In this document: piece after piece, positions 32,040 to 44,066 of the stretch
Layout: each line of letters begins with the position of its first letter
Position numbering within the stretch: the first letter of the stretch is position 1
Source of the DNA: Topomyia yanbarensis
Taxonomy: Eukaryota; Arthropoda; Insecta; Diptera; Culicidae
Assembly: GCF_030247195.1 (NCBI RefSeq)
Contig: NC_080670.1
Coordinates: forward strand, 28,227,497-28,291,496
DNA length: 64,000 bases
Direction: 5' to 3'
Made by a program: the position numbers and the translations under genes
The notes under the pieces: model-generated
The model's database searches: none
What the model was told of the DNA's origin: nothing
What the model saw: the letters and a program-made list of their open reading frames with translations, nothing else

Positions 32040-35000
32040 TCGAACTGGACTGGAACGAGGCCGAAGGGATTCGTTTACCGGGGATCTGGTACTAGAACAC
32101 TTAGCGCACGACCAGACAACATGTTTAATATCGCGATAACCGCCACCTCAAGCGCAGAGACCGCTCTCCACGACCCCCAATACGCCGGAGATGGGCATTC
32201 TACGTAGAATAATTGTATACATGAGCCGACATATCACCAGAATGAAGTCATGACCCTCATCCATTCTCTTGGACCAAGATTTGTTGATACCTTTGTGATT
32301 CCTGAACTTCCACCGCTCCCCGAAATTTGCCAATTTTCGAGCGTACTCCGAGAAGAAATATTTTTATAAACTCGTTGAATCTACGCGTTCTTTCATAAAT
32401 ATCACCTTCTAATGCCTAAATGTCCATCTTCTCATTATCATTCTAATCCAAGTGTCTGCCTTCTCATTACCCGGAATGGAGCACTGCGAAAGAACCCAAA
32501 CTAAGGTAATCTGCTATGATTTTTCAGATAAAAAAAACTCCCATGTTTTCTCCAGGAAATACAAAGAGTGCTTTCCATGCTCCATCAAACAGAGAGCCTC
32601 CTGTAACTGTAACGATGTGGGCATGGTCGTCGATAGGTAAACTTAAAACCATCAGTTTTGTGGGGAGAATGTTGGCAGCACAGCCTCTTGTGTGACTGCA
32701 CTCACCTCTACTGTCATGATAATTAGCGTAAAAGCGATGCATAGCTGTCATAATACGACGTACGTTCCGTGTATTCCACTCACAGGATGAATCGAATACA
32801 TAACGTAGACCCTAGCCACCAAACGAAACATTGATTCTATAATGATCCGTCCGTTAATCCGTCGACGGACCGGTGCCAATGAGCGCGTTTTTCAGCTTTC
32901 ATCAAGTTTTTCATTTGCATTTGTAGCGTCGCGTATATTGGGAAAAATTCGGGCGATCTGACGTTCAAATGTCCTTTTCGCGTACAAATCTAAGCTCCAC
33001 GAAGTGCGAGACTGTTCGCGGTTGTTCACGTCGGGTACTCGTTTCATCTGACATATGAACGTAGTGCAAATGCATTGTGTAAAATCGGGGGGAAAATGTA
33101 GACACTTGGGGTTTTTGATGTCCCATGTGGAAATTCGTGCTAGTTTCTAAGATTACCGAGACCAGGAACCACTTACTTCGGTTTTGTAACAGCACCCCTT
33201 CAAGGGACACTCTCAGGCCTTTACGAGGAAGTTTAGGAGAGAAAACTGATTTTCCTATTTCGGAAATTTATAGGCACATTAGACGATGTTCCCACAATGG
33301 GATGGGCAGACTCTCGCTCTTTAGTGTACAAGGAAACGTAGAAATTAGTCGTCGTCGGTGGCGTAGCGCTCTTTTGCATTTCTTGTCAGAGCATTCCTTA
33401 AAAGAATGTTTCATTTGGCCCCTACCAAATTTATACGCGGGATATGTCGAGAGATCATGCGGAGTTTCTCCACAGTAGGAAAACTTTTCATGATTCTCAA
33501 GCCGTGTGGTGTCCGGCGGGCTGAAATCTTTTTGCACTATTTCAACCAAGAATAGAACCTCTGGGAACTGCTCCCATGTCGTAAGAGGCGACTAACAACA
33601 TGCTAGGAGTTCCTAGGCCGAGGTTTTGTTCCGTACCGAAGACTTAATCTGGGCGGACCTTAAGGTTTTCCATATTACCCTCTTTCCAGTCTGTATTTAG
33701 TGAATCACTGACATATACCTTTTCTGATTCGCCTTTCTTGATTGTGTACCAACGTTTTAAGTTTCTTCTGGCGGTTGTATATTAGCCGTAAATGACGAAA
33801 TCTAATTCTACACTAAGTAACAGAATATATTAATATACCGGCACTTCCACGCCAAGGTTTAACTTCCAAAGCTTTGGCTTAAAAACCGTTTTTAAAAAAT
33901 GGAAACTTTCATGCAGGAAATTTATTGAATTGGCCTAAGATGGAGCTGTCGAATTTCACAAAAAGCTTTTTATGTTGCAAGTGATCTGTAGTTGTGTTAA
34001 ATTAGGTATTTTTCTATTATATTTGGAACCGTCTACCGACAAATCTACATTTACGAATACCTCCAAAAGTGACTTCTTGAGGTCTCATGAAGGCCTGACA
34101 CTAGCTTTATGATACTTTTGCTTTTCTAAACAGTAATAAAAATCTCAACATTCAAGAACTTCACTTTGTCAGAAAATGTAGGGCCATCGGAAGCTAAAAC
34201 TTCGTAAAATCGCACTCCTGGTCCTTTTTTCAGTGCAGTACTCTACGTCACTCGCTCAAATTTGCACCGCTCTTATGGTAGTCGGTATTTGCTAGTATTA
34301 CTGTTCTCCCATCCATTCTGGTAGTCAAACGGTGGGATAGCAAAATTCTTACAAGTTTCCTATCTCATGCCTCCACGCGATTCTAAGTCTATTGATGACA
34401 TTTGGTCCTTAGACCGCAGAATGAGAGGGTGCGAACAGAATGAGAGGGTGCGAACAGATCTAGTCGAGAAAACATTGCCGTAAAAATGAATAGTTGATCG
34501 GAAATTAGCCCCAATACGACTAATCTGACTAGTATCTATGAACACGGCTCAATACGTATTGAAAATTCGCCGCGTCTGTTTTTATGAACCTAATTTAAAG
34601 CTCCGTTATTGCTAACAAGCCCGTGCATCAGATTAACAATCCTTTATATTTCCCTTCAGTGTTCGGTATTATCGCTCGTATACTTGTATTCCACAAACAA
34701 TCCGATATGGAAAATAAGAAATACTTTCCTTGATTTATAACATCTCGCGCTATTTTTGCCAGTATAATATGCTGTCACTTGGTAGTTTTCAAGCCAATAA
34801 ATATATCGTAGAGAAGAAGTAGCGAGTTCTGTCCAAATACTGTTGCAATAAATAGTGATCCGGCCCATTACGCAGATAAGATTAGCTTTTCCAGGCAATA
34901 CTCCCACGATCGGCTGTGTGGAGTTCAAATTGTTTTTGTTTAGGGAACATAGTATACTCTCGGTAGCCGGCTGCCCAGAGTTTAAAAATAACCAAAAACT

Positions 35001-35750
35001 AAACAAGATCATCTCTTTTTCGAGTGATCGTGCACTCGAAGACTAACTAAACAACTACCTAATAAAATATGCTTTACAGGTCGCATCGTTTGCTTGGAGC
35101 GAATCCTAGACCTGATACCCTTCCAAACCACCAACTCCGCGACACCTATGGAAGAGTCTGATGAATCGTCGTCCTTCCGTTAAGTAGGTGGAGCATCAAC
35201 ACTTCCTGTCTACCTTATCCTTTATCCTTCCCCGTGAACGATGGAGATGGGGGCGGCCGGCAATGATGGCTATCATGCTGTTGAGGTTTTAATATGGGTC
35301 GGATTGGTATGAATTCCTACTTACCACTTCCTAAGCAACTCTTATTAGATAATCAGCAGTCAAACATGATGAAGTCAGTGTGCAATCCGCCAAAATCATC
35401 GTCACAACGCAACGCAACGCAACGCAACGCAACGCAAGTAGGAAAACTTTTCATGATTCTCGCCACATTTTCCACAGCATTCCTTGCTTCTACAATAAGT
35501 CGCTGTAGGTCCAATTGATTTTCCTGAACGAAATTGCTTGCGAACCGGATTTTTCACTGGCCGAAGCAAACGGTTGTGGAAGGAGCGAGAGCCATACTTC
35601 GCAATTAAGGCCCCTGTTGGTGACTACACCATCAATTTCTACTTCCCGGGAGGGTACATAGACAAGATACTTCTACATGACCAAGAAGTATTAGTTAAAT
35701 CTCGCATATATCGATGATGTTAAATGGCTTATCGTTGCCCTCATTCAAGT
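32040..35750 (-). pseudogene. I-clade LINE remnant (ORF1 zinc knuckles and RNase H/C-terminus)
   Basis: On the minus strand from 35,750 down, ORF1 appears with 'VEIDGVVTNRGLNC' near 35,640. Next comes a cysteine-rich region 'TATYCRSKECCGKCGENHE' that runs up to the 33,499-35,437 insertion and continues after it as 'FSYCGETPHD', 'YPAYKFGRGQMKHSFKE' (33,475-33,330). Thus the knuckle region reads through once the insertion and one target copy are ignored. Endonuclease and reverse transcriptase are missing. Near 32,490-32,445 a RNase H end 'SIPGNEKADT' appears. It is followed by 'RTRRFNEF', 'DFILVICRLM' and the C-terminal 'DIKHVVWSC' near 32,110. RNase H and this ORF1 type fit the I clade. Multiple stops and frame changes show it is ancient. 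Confidence 0.78.
33499..35437 (+). mobile_element. Deleted LINE insertion with 24-bp target duplications and an AACGC tail
   Basis: The 24 bases at 33,475-33,498 (GTAGGAAAACTTTTCATGAT followed by TCTC) recur exactly at 35,438-35,461. The segment between them ends in a run of AACGC units (35,405-35,437), a simple-repeat 3' tail. Its left part shares CATGTCGTAAGAGGCGACTA and, at 34,318-34,430, further leader blocks with the LOA-like LINE at 18.7 kb. It is therefore a plus-strand relative of that family. About 700 bp (33,600-34,315) separates leader blocks that are adjacent at 18.7 kb, which suggests a further insertion. No reverse transcriptase survives. The 3' region (35,060-35,400) is non-coding. 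Confidence 0.85.
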
Positions 35751-35759
35751 TTGTTGTGA

Positions 35760-36346
35760 ATATATATCAAATTCATAACTGATACTTTTTGCATGTATCA
35801 GGCAACTAGCAGTTGGGAAATTAGATTCTGAGATGATTATGACTTTTATTGGTTTAGTTTTCGATAAAAATACACTGAAAAAAAATCAGTTTGGACAATG
35901 AAAAGCTTCTTGAAAGTGCCCAACATGAATTTTTGACGGTAGGTAGGGAACATAATTACCTATCTTGGAACAAAAGTTTCATCCAAATTAAAAATGGTTT
36001 TTTTTTGTAAATCGACTTTAAGTTTTTAAAATCGATTTTTTTTAGTGTAGGATTCGATGAAGATTTTTTTCAATATTTTTATTCAAGAATTTGACTAATT
36101 TTGTGAAAATCACTCCTACAATTTTTTTTTGTAGGATTTGTCATTTCCAGACTATAGCCATTTGAAAAAAATTGGTAAAAAAGTTTAACCCTTTTCAAAA
36201 GACAGTCTAGATTTTTTTTGGAAAAACAAAGTATGCAAAGTGGCTTTTTGTGACAAAGCCTTCATGTACAGAAAGTTCCATTAAAATCAGAGAGGTGCTG
36301 CCAACTCTGAATACGATTTTGCGCGAAATTCGTTAATTTCTAAAAC
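35760..36346 (+). repeat. Right inverted arm
   Basis: This is the uninterrupted counterpart of the left arm, AT-rich and non-coding. It begins gaatatatatcaaattcat and ends near cgcgaaattcgtt. Confidence 0.75.
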
Positions 36347-38189
36347 CAATTAACTAATGTTTCCGTATAGTTGAATTGATTTTAGAACGCTAGCTGATTT
36401 CTTTTACACACAGTCGCAAACATTCAGCATGCTCGGGAACAGGTTTTTCCTAGTGGTCTATTCCCCATGTTTTGAAACGTAGCAAATGCCACCCAGTATT
36501 GAAAATGGAATCAGGTTTTCTTCGTATTGATTGTCGAAAAATCCTATAAACACTTCAGGGGTGTTTATCCGGTACCGAAGCTTCTAGTGGACTACTATAA
36601 TTTTATTCAAACGTATTCTCTTTGAATTCCAAGAAAATTAATGTCTTGAGCTCCTGTTCACTTCCAGTAATTTTGGGGTAGCATAGCAGCACCTTCGAAT
36701 TGAGTGGAATCATTTTATTTGGTTCAAAGTTCACGCTGTTAACCTCATAGCATTTTCCGACAGAACATGGCCACAGGACAAGATAGTTTCGGCCATAATT
36801 GAGTTGAATCGTTGTGCTTTCTTATGAATGGTGGGAGTGGCTTCATCTGTTCTACATTTCACCGTTTATTGTGACGTGTTCACAAATCACCTACCAGATC
36901 TCAAATTACTCGGCAGATTTTGACTTGAACTTGTTGACAAGATATTTTTGCCCGGAGAGTCAATGGAAATCGGTATCAAAATGAGCAACGCCGTGCAATA
37001 TTCTCCGGGCAAGAAGTTCAGAAAGATTCACGAATTTATGGACAAAAACTACAAGGGACAGCTCTATGGGGTTGCACGAACTGTGGACGTAGAACTACAC
37101 TACTTAGTGTGAATTTTTTTTTTATTTATCATATTATTTTCAGTATGATACGATAAAAAACTCGAAGTTTCAATACCCGTCCAGAAAAGATTTTCCTCTT
37201 CGCGGACCCCCAGCAACAACTTCACGGCCCCCTAGGGGTCCGCGGACCTCAGGTTGAGAATCGCTGTATTAGTGGAATCAAAGTAGGTAGGCTGAGTGGA
37301 AATAAATCACGTGGAATCAATGAACGCAAATAATAAACCTTCGTTGCGCTTTTCATCGATTCGCGTAAATTTTTTGCTCTTTTACTGTATATTTGAGACA
37401 TCAGTTGACGCTAGGTGTTTTGAAGGCGACGGAGGGAGCATCTATTCAGACGGCTGTATATTAGAGTGCCAATGGCATGTATGGAAAACAGGTGATCATC
37501 AAATTTAGTAACCAGACGTACATCAACAAAAAAAAAAGTTTAGCTCAATCGGACGCAATTAAGGGGTTGCGCAAAGTGCAAAAATTTTCACCCGTAAAAA
37601 AACACAAAACCCTTAAAATATTAAAAAATTGAATCCGATTTTTATGCTAAATGGCTTAGGATGTAATGAACCGTCGATATCTACTGCCATCCTGAATTTT
37701 GTTTTAAGATAACCTTTATGAAACTTCGAAAATTCTGGATTTGAGTTGATACTGGGGTTTGAAAATACTGCTTTTAATTTATGTATTTATTTATGTCATA
37801 GAACGGCATGAAACAAAGGATCTTGTATCTTCTCATTAAAAATTGTATTGACTTTTAATTTTCAAACTTCAAATAAAAATCTTATTTTTTCGAATTGACA
37901 TTAGATTTTGACATTTCATTGATCTCTAAAACATTTGCATACAAAAAAAATCTGCATTTCCAAACTCAAATCCCATCTCAATTTAAAAATGTTCCTTGTA
38001 CCAGAAAGACATTTTTTCAACATCACATCAGATCTCGACGCTTCACGACATTGTTTATCGATTGCGCTCAACTTTTCGAGGTAGCAATACTTTTGAGGTG
38101 TGTCCGATTTGTAATTTCAGTAAGACCATAAATATTGGCACACTACCGTATATTACGTGTACTCCTGAATTGATCCAAACGATCCTAAA
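36347..38189. other. Unassigned DNA with a possible hAT end
   Basis: No intact gene. A short coding-like frame on the plus strand near 36,930-37,110 ('GESMEIGIKMSN', 'FMDKNYKGQLYGVARTV') looks protein-like but I do not recognise it. At 37,198-37,266 the sequence reads, on the minus strand, CAGCGATTCTCAACCTGAGG then ccgcggacccctaggggg. That resembles termini of some hAT elements; no partner end was found. The remainder is AT-rich. Confidence 0.4.
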
Positions 38190-38846
38190 ATGGATTCCGA
38201 ACAAGATTCGTTGCCAAAGATCTGAGCTTATATTTAAAATTAACCATATTGAACGGGGTACGACCGTATCCGATCTTCTGTCGAAGTATTCTAATATTCC
38301 GCAAGACACAGAAATATTCAGCTGTGCCAGATATTTGGATAGTTCGTCTAGATAAGCTCAGGATAGTGCTATTTAATCTAAAGCAAACAAATGACGTTAC
38401 TAGCGACAAGACTTTCATGAGGAACTAACGCGTTTACATGCCCGCTAACAAAGTTGAGATCGATGGTGTAGTTATCGTTATCGAGCTTGGCATGCGTGGA
38501 TCTACTGAAGGATAGGATTGTCTGTTTCAATGACCCCTTGCTCCAGTGAGCGACGGTTTTGAGTGACAATCGCCCCGGACCTTCAAACTAGTGTCGGGTG
38601 ACCTTTTGGCGAGACTGCCCTGCGCCTTCTTCGATAAGGATCGTCTGCATGATCGGTTGTTTGTTGGTCCCGCTTCCAGGAACACCGAAAACCATGTGAC
38701 ATTTCAACCAGAGATTCAACTTAGTGCAAGATTGGTTTGTCCTAGGTTGGGAACCGGCAACTTTGTGATATTACAGAACTCCTCCCGGAATCGAGAAGGC
38801 TTCAATTTTCATGATACGGGTTATCTTCTCGATGATAATTAATCTA
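38190..38846 (+). pseudogene. Degraded ORF, probably LINE ORF1 (I-clade-like)
   Basis: One frame is open to 38,355; a second, from about 38,345 to 38,846, is coding-like apart from four in-frame stops (near 38,430, 38,512, 38,536 and 38,563). Landmarks are 'RYLDSS', 'RVYMPANKVEIDGVV' (about 38,432-38,476) and 'RTFKLVSGDLLARL'. The 'VY(M/V)P..(K/E)VEIDGVV' motif also occurs in the minus-strand I-clade ORF1 at 35.64 kb, which is the main reason for the call. No zinc knuckle follows here. An old non-retroviral insertion is an alternative, but nothing specific supports it. Confidence 0.4.
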
Positions 38847-38849
38847 GCT

Positions 38850-40639
38850 TACTCTAGCTCGATCTTTGCTACAACTTTAAAAAGGCGAGCTGCTTTACTG
38901 CCCATGGCCACATTTCCGTTACCCTTGTTCCTATGAAACTGAGAAAACGAGCGGATAAAGTTTTCAATATTTGTCGCTATTTTTGTTGAAATTTGAAGTC
39001 TTTGTCTTGTTTGATGTTTATTGTGGACTAACAGGATCGTAGCGTAGTCTTCTGAAGCCTTTGGTAGAGTCTCAGTTATACGCCTTTTTGCTGTTCTGCT
39101 TTGGCTTTCTTTTTCAGTTCGACTTTTTCAAACAATAATTTTGTGTGTACCTGAGAATGATTCTTCTACCTACACTAATTTCATAACCTCACTTATTTTA
39201 AAACACAGATCATGATTTTAGCGCCCCCCCCTAAAGTTGACGCCCTTGGCAGGGGCCAACCGCAAGCTACGGCTCTGCGTGAATACTACTGCCCACTTCA
39301 TAATTTTAACGGGAGAAGAGAGATCGTTAGTAGGAATAGGGATTCGAAATTTTGTTGGAGTTTGCGAGTGAGTCAAAAATCTTTTGGAGTCTCAGGACGT
39401 CCAGGAAACTCTTTTGGTGCCCAAAATACGTTTTATGAGTAGCGTATCGGCGAATAACGAGAAAATGTCAAAGCATACGCAACTCAATCATTATTTTTCA
39501 GAAAACAAACTAGCAAAAGGAATTACCACAAATGTCGCAAACAAATTAAGGAGTTTAAGCTTAAACTGAAAAAAACTATCGATTCACGACGAGAATTTGA
39601 AATTATTTTGAGCGGCCCAAAAAAGCATTTACCATACTGAAAACATTTCTTGCATTACGGACGTAGTAGAAATGCGCGTTATTCTAACTACTAGAAAGAG
39701 AAGCCAGCACGTTTATCACGAATTGATAAAAAGAATGATAAATAATTTACCAATTTAGTACTAAAAATAGAAAGTTTTAAAGACGCAGGGAATGAAGAAG
39801 AAAGTCCTGTTTTTGGCACTTCTTACGGCATGGGTGAAGGAATCCAGAGGATCAATTTTTGCCGTCTGCCCCCGAATGCTACACGGCCTTATGAGAAGAT
39901 AGCAGATAGAAGTTACATAATAGAAGCTAGACGATGGAAGATAGTAAATAGAAGATCGAAAGTGGAAACTGAAAATGGAAGATGGAATATAGAAGATCAC
40001 GAATCGAAAAATGCAAAAATAAAGACAGAGAACACTGCACATCAGGTAGAAACCAAGATGAAGAACAGATAATGAGAGAAATGATCAATGATAGGTTGTC
40101 ACATGAAAGAGATGATAAAATAACAATTATTTTGTGATCCAAGACTTGCCAACGTGTTTTAAATTCTTAACTTTGTAGAGGACACCAACTTCCCTCCCCA
40201 AAGTTGAGCGGTTTGACGGTATTGCAAAAATCATCAGGCATATTGCGTGCATCAGCGCTAAAGAACAACTGCTTTAAGATGGTTATTGCATTACGCCTCG
40301 ATAGTGGTGCATAGAGGAGACCGAGAGGGCTTATGCACCTTTTTCATGTTCTGTATTTCTTCATACTTTGCACCTACGCATACAAACGCTCAACCACTGG
40401 TCTGTGCGCGGTAATGTGGCCAACTGGCGGGTCGTCGTGCATTGACTTTTGCTGTGTGCCGCGTTGGCAAATATTGTTCCACAATTCGATGGCGGTATTC
40501 GTGGACGGGGCTCACAGTGGGAGTCATTGTGTCGAATTCGTCATCGTGCATATACTAATTAAATTAATTTAATAATTAAATTAATTTAATAGATACATAG
40601 GTAGAAACCTATTAGTTGTCGCTTTCTAATAATCGTAGT
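38850..40639. other. No recognised gene
   Basis: Contains a relative of the 205-300 repeat at 39,583-39,665. An A-rich degenerate run of agatagaa/ggaaga-type units lies at 39,890-40,080, similar in style to 54,750-55,665. Short open frames only. Confidence 0.5.
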
Positions 40640-40880
40640 TTTTTGTACTAGTGTACAATTGTTATGTGCTAGTCGTATGTCTCTCTATGTATGTGTTCGT
40701 CTGAGTATTTGTGACAGTTGGGCCAGGGAATGGATGCAGAACTGGCGTATATGATAGAATAGTGGCTAATACTTATCGAACACGTTAATATACAAATGCT
40801 TGAGCCCTTCGCGACCATCCACGGCCCCTACACCCGCGATCTCGTAAACATGATAACATCCCGGTGATAAACTATAATAG
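40640..40880. repeat. Family A fragment with left end
   Basis: It carries the left-end segment seen at 14.8 kb (gtacaattgttatgtgctag, ggatgcagaactggcgtat) joined to part of a unit with the CCCTTCGCGA landmark at 40,804. It is cut by the MITE beginning at about 40,883, right after catcccggtgataaac. Confidence 0.7.
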
Positions 40881-40882
40881 TG

Positions 40883-41122
40883 TATAGTACGAATAATGTT
40901 TTGGTAAAAAAATTTTAGTTCCATATATTACCGTATAGAGGACGCTAACACTAACTTATCAACGAACAGAGATAGAAGTTGGGTGTCTTCTACAAAGTTG
41001 TAGGATAGGCATTTTCCAATCATTCTTCTGAACATGTATATATTCTATCTCTCATCCTTGAGAAGTTAGTGTTGGCGCCCTCTATGTGCTTTCAGGTTGG
41101 TACCAAAACATGACCCGTATTA
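40883..41122. mobile_element. ~240-bp MITE inserted in family A
   Basis: The outer inverted repeats are TATAGTACGAATAATGTTTTGGTA-like on the left and the complement of taccaaaacatgacccgtat on the right. An inner pair, ATAGAGGACGCTAACACTAACTT and aagttagtgttggcgccctctat, makes the element a near-complete hairpin. End coordinates are approximate. Confidence 0.65.
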
Positions 41123-44066
41123 CATACAAAAATTCTTTTAAACATACTAATCAGCTAAATCTTACCATTATTTCACAACGTGGGAATGGGGTCAGCCATA
41201 ACCATTAAAGCTGTCGAAGAAACGTCAATCGTTGGACCATAGTGTTGGACGATTTTGAAACAATTTTTTGAGCTTCTCAGTGGGCTGACAGATGCAAACA
41301 ATAGTTTTGTTCAAACCATTAGATTTGACTCAGACGGTTAAATCTGAGATCTACATTTTTTTTTCGAATACACCCTTTAAGACTGAATTGATGTATGTGA
41401 TCCAATTCACTTTTCGCGAATTCAAACTGTCAAACTAAAAAACTCACCAGCCAAAGCCTACTACTATTCCGCTCTCTACAGCCCACAGTGCAACAACAAT
41501 TCGAAATACATGTGCAATTTTTTTGCGCTCGTTTCTTGGTTACCACTGCGACTCGACGAGCGATAATTTATGTGTCAAATCAACGCGTGATCCCTCCGGA
41601 GGAAGTGGAAATTACGCCTCGAGGGACCGACGACGTTTCAAGGTCACCTGCACAAATTTACATTTGATCGTGTCAGGGGTGGAAATTTGTGCCTGTAATT
41701 TAGCTCGCTGATACCCTAGGCAGGGGTTAAGGTGGTGATGTGATGTTCTGCTGACACCTTATTGTTTTGAAAGTGGAAAATTTGACATTTTAGTATTGTC
41801 TATGGTCTCTTGGATCACTTTCAAGCCAAGTCACGCCAAAGCCCCAGCGGAACGAAAGACGCATACAAATGACACCGAATTCGGGAACGTTCTTGCTGGC
41901 AGGCAACCATCTGAATTGTATCATCGTGACAGCAGATTTCTATGTATCGTTCCCTCCCCCCGCTACTGCCCTCTCAACCTAGAACAACAAAACAACGAAA
42001 TGTTTTGGAAGTCCGGGTCTATTTTCGTTCTTCGTTTCAGCCGAGATGTGTGTGTGTGCTGCGGATGGACGACTGGAGCACATGTCTGCCGATCGCGTTT
42101 TCAATTTCACGACTGCGAAATATCGACTTCCAAGAAATACCCCCTTTTAGTTCCGCTCATCGCCATCCCGGAAGGAAACCTCCCGCCCCCCGCGCTTCGC
42201 CTGGTCCGGATTAGGGACAGCAAAACATAACACAACAGAGGAACAAGGCAAAAAAATAACACCTTGAGAAGCCCTCTAAATAGTGCAGCTTTTCGGAACA
42301 AAACAAAATACGAGAACCCTTCAATTTAGGTTTTTTTCTTTCTCGAATCGACTAATCAACAACAAAAAAACTCCAAAACATTCTGGTACGTATTAAGGTT
42401 TTTTTTCGGTGTCTTTTCATTGTATTTTGGCCCCTTCAGGATGAAACTCATTATTATGCAATCGGGTTGTGAGCCCCCGATGTATATTTATTTTCAAACT
42501 CTTGTTTTGTCGCGAAATGCTAATAAAAGAGGTTCTTTCGATTTAACAATGCAAAAAAAAACACACGCACACATACACATCATCAAAAATAAAACAGACG
42601 CAACGATAAACGCAGCAAGCTATGCGGTCGAAAAATGCATCTGCTCCGCAATTTGGGCACACACGGGAGGGACCGCCATATTCAAAACATCAAAACACCA
42701 GCTCATCAACGTGAAAATTGCCGATCTGCACCATGATGATGGCAGCAAGCAAAAGCAGGCGGCCTGCTGCGGTGTTCTTGTTGTTTTGTACGGGGGTTTC
42801 TTCTTTTTCCTGCAATTTTTTGGCGTAGCAGGCTTAAATTGAGTTGATTCCTTCCTAACACAGAAACCTATATTTCATTCTTCTTGATGGTGAATTGCTT
42901 TTATTTTTTTTTGTTTCCCGATGCGTGGTTTTCTGAGAAACGGTGTCCTTCGACGGATGTGTAAAGGTTTAATTTTTTTGTTCTCTGGTGCGGTTAGGCA
43001 AATTTGCCGAAATTAGGTTGAGAACAACGCAATTTACTCGGGAATGAGTTATGTAAGATGGGCCTGAAATGGATGCGGTAATGGTGGTAAATTTTGTATT
43101 TCTGGATTCGATGATCGTCAGTGGATCGTTCCGCTCCAATCCACTGGCTGGACCTTTAACTAACGAATCTGAATGGCTAATTGACAGATGTCAAAAACTG
43201 TTCAACGATTATGTTAGTAATCTATAGTTGTCAGTTTGACTGACATTCCAAAATAATGACAGTGTATGCTTAAGATTCTTGAAGAAGTAGAAACGTTTTC
43301 CAACTCGTTTTAGTACTTTTAGATCTTTTTTGCATCAGTACTAAATTAGAAAATTTTACCCAAGATTCATAAGAAATTACGTGCTTAAAATCTTTTTGAA
43401 CAAATTAAAAACCCGATTTCAGAATGTTATGAAATTCAACCTCCTGGAAACGGTAGTTTTTTTCCTCTCATCCGACCCGAAAACCTTGAAAATGAAGCCC
43501 TACAATGGAACAAGTATGTAGAACAAAACAAAACCGGCATCCCTTTCAAAATTTTCGGGGCAAATTACGAGAACTCACAAAAAATCAACAACAGCTACGC
43601 TGTAGTTCCCGGAATGGCACGGTGATGTGTGCCCCCATTTTGCAATGGCCACCTGAGTGGAAAACCAATTACGTAATAATCAAAAGGGTTTTTGTTCGTC
43701 GTTAGTTTGCGGTGCAGCTGGTTGTTCCTTTTGTTCTAAACAATGTAGAATAAATTTTCGCTTTTTCAGCGTGCAAGGACAAATGAAGGATATGGCGTAG
43801 TAGTAGTAGCCTTGTTTATATTTGGACGTATTGAGGTTTTGTTTTTGAGCTATATTTTTAAATTTGTTTCGAAAAAAGAAATATTAAAACATTTTTTGGT
43901 TATTGTTGAACTTCGGCCGATCTTATGGATTTATTTATCGATCTTTTTCTGAAATATTATTGAATTTTTCTTGAACAAAAAGCCAATTATACATCTACTA
44001 ATAAATCATAATTGCCGCGAGAATCTATTTAATCTTTTATTAAAAATCCACAAGAGAATCGAGCGA
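41123..44066. other. No recognised gene; partly single-copy DNA
   Basis: Near 41,215-41,290 a fragment (ttggacgattttgaaacaat, cagtgggc) matches, inverted, the left end of the MITE at 44,593. The section 41,400-43,050 has more balanced composition and open frames up to 144 codons (41,796-42,230 plus; 42,420-42,842 plus) with no recognised domain. The remainder is AT-rich. Confidence 0.45.

Larger units (their letters stand above)
30755..32045 (-). repeat. Left inverted arm (split by a MITE)
   Basis: The arm is homologous to the right arm from its outer end (gaatttcgcg near 30,762) to gaatttggtatag near 32,025-32,037. The 691 bp MITE at 31,328-32,018 is absent from the right arm, where cagttatgaatttgatat is continuous. 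AT-rich and non-coding. Confidence 0.75.
30755..36346. mobile_element. Composite bounded by long inverted arms
   Basis: The sequence from about 30,755 to 31,327, continuing at 32,019-32,045 after a MITE, is the reverse complement of about 35,760-36,346, with roughly one difference every 8-10 bases. Matching landmarks are aaaaagccactttgc/gcaaagtggcttttt, ttgtaggatttgtcatttc and gcctgatacatgcaaaaagt. Between the arms lies a minus-strand I-clade LINE remnant carrying its own insertion. The arms could be the termini of one foldback element that captured the LINE, or two independent copies of one family in opposite orientation. No arm-terminal target duplication was found. Confidence 0.65.

Noticed and set aside
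37198..37266. Complete hAT element
   Set aside because: Only one hAT-like end (CAGCGATTCTCAACC on the minus strand) is visible, with no matching end or 8-bp duplication.
38190..38846. Endogenous viral element
   Set aside because: No recognisable viral motif; the shared VEIDGVV motif points to a LINE ORF1 instead.
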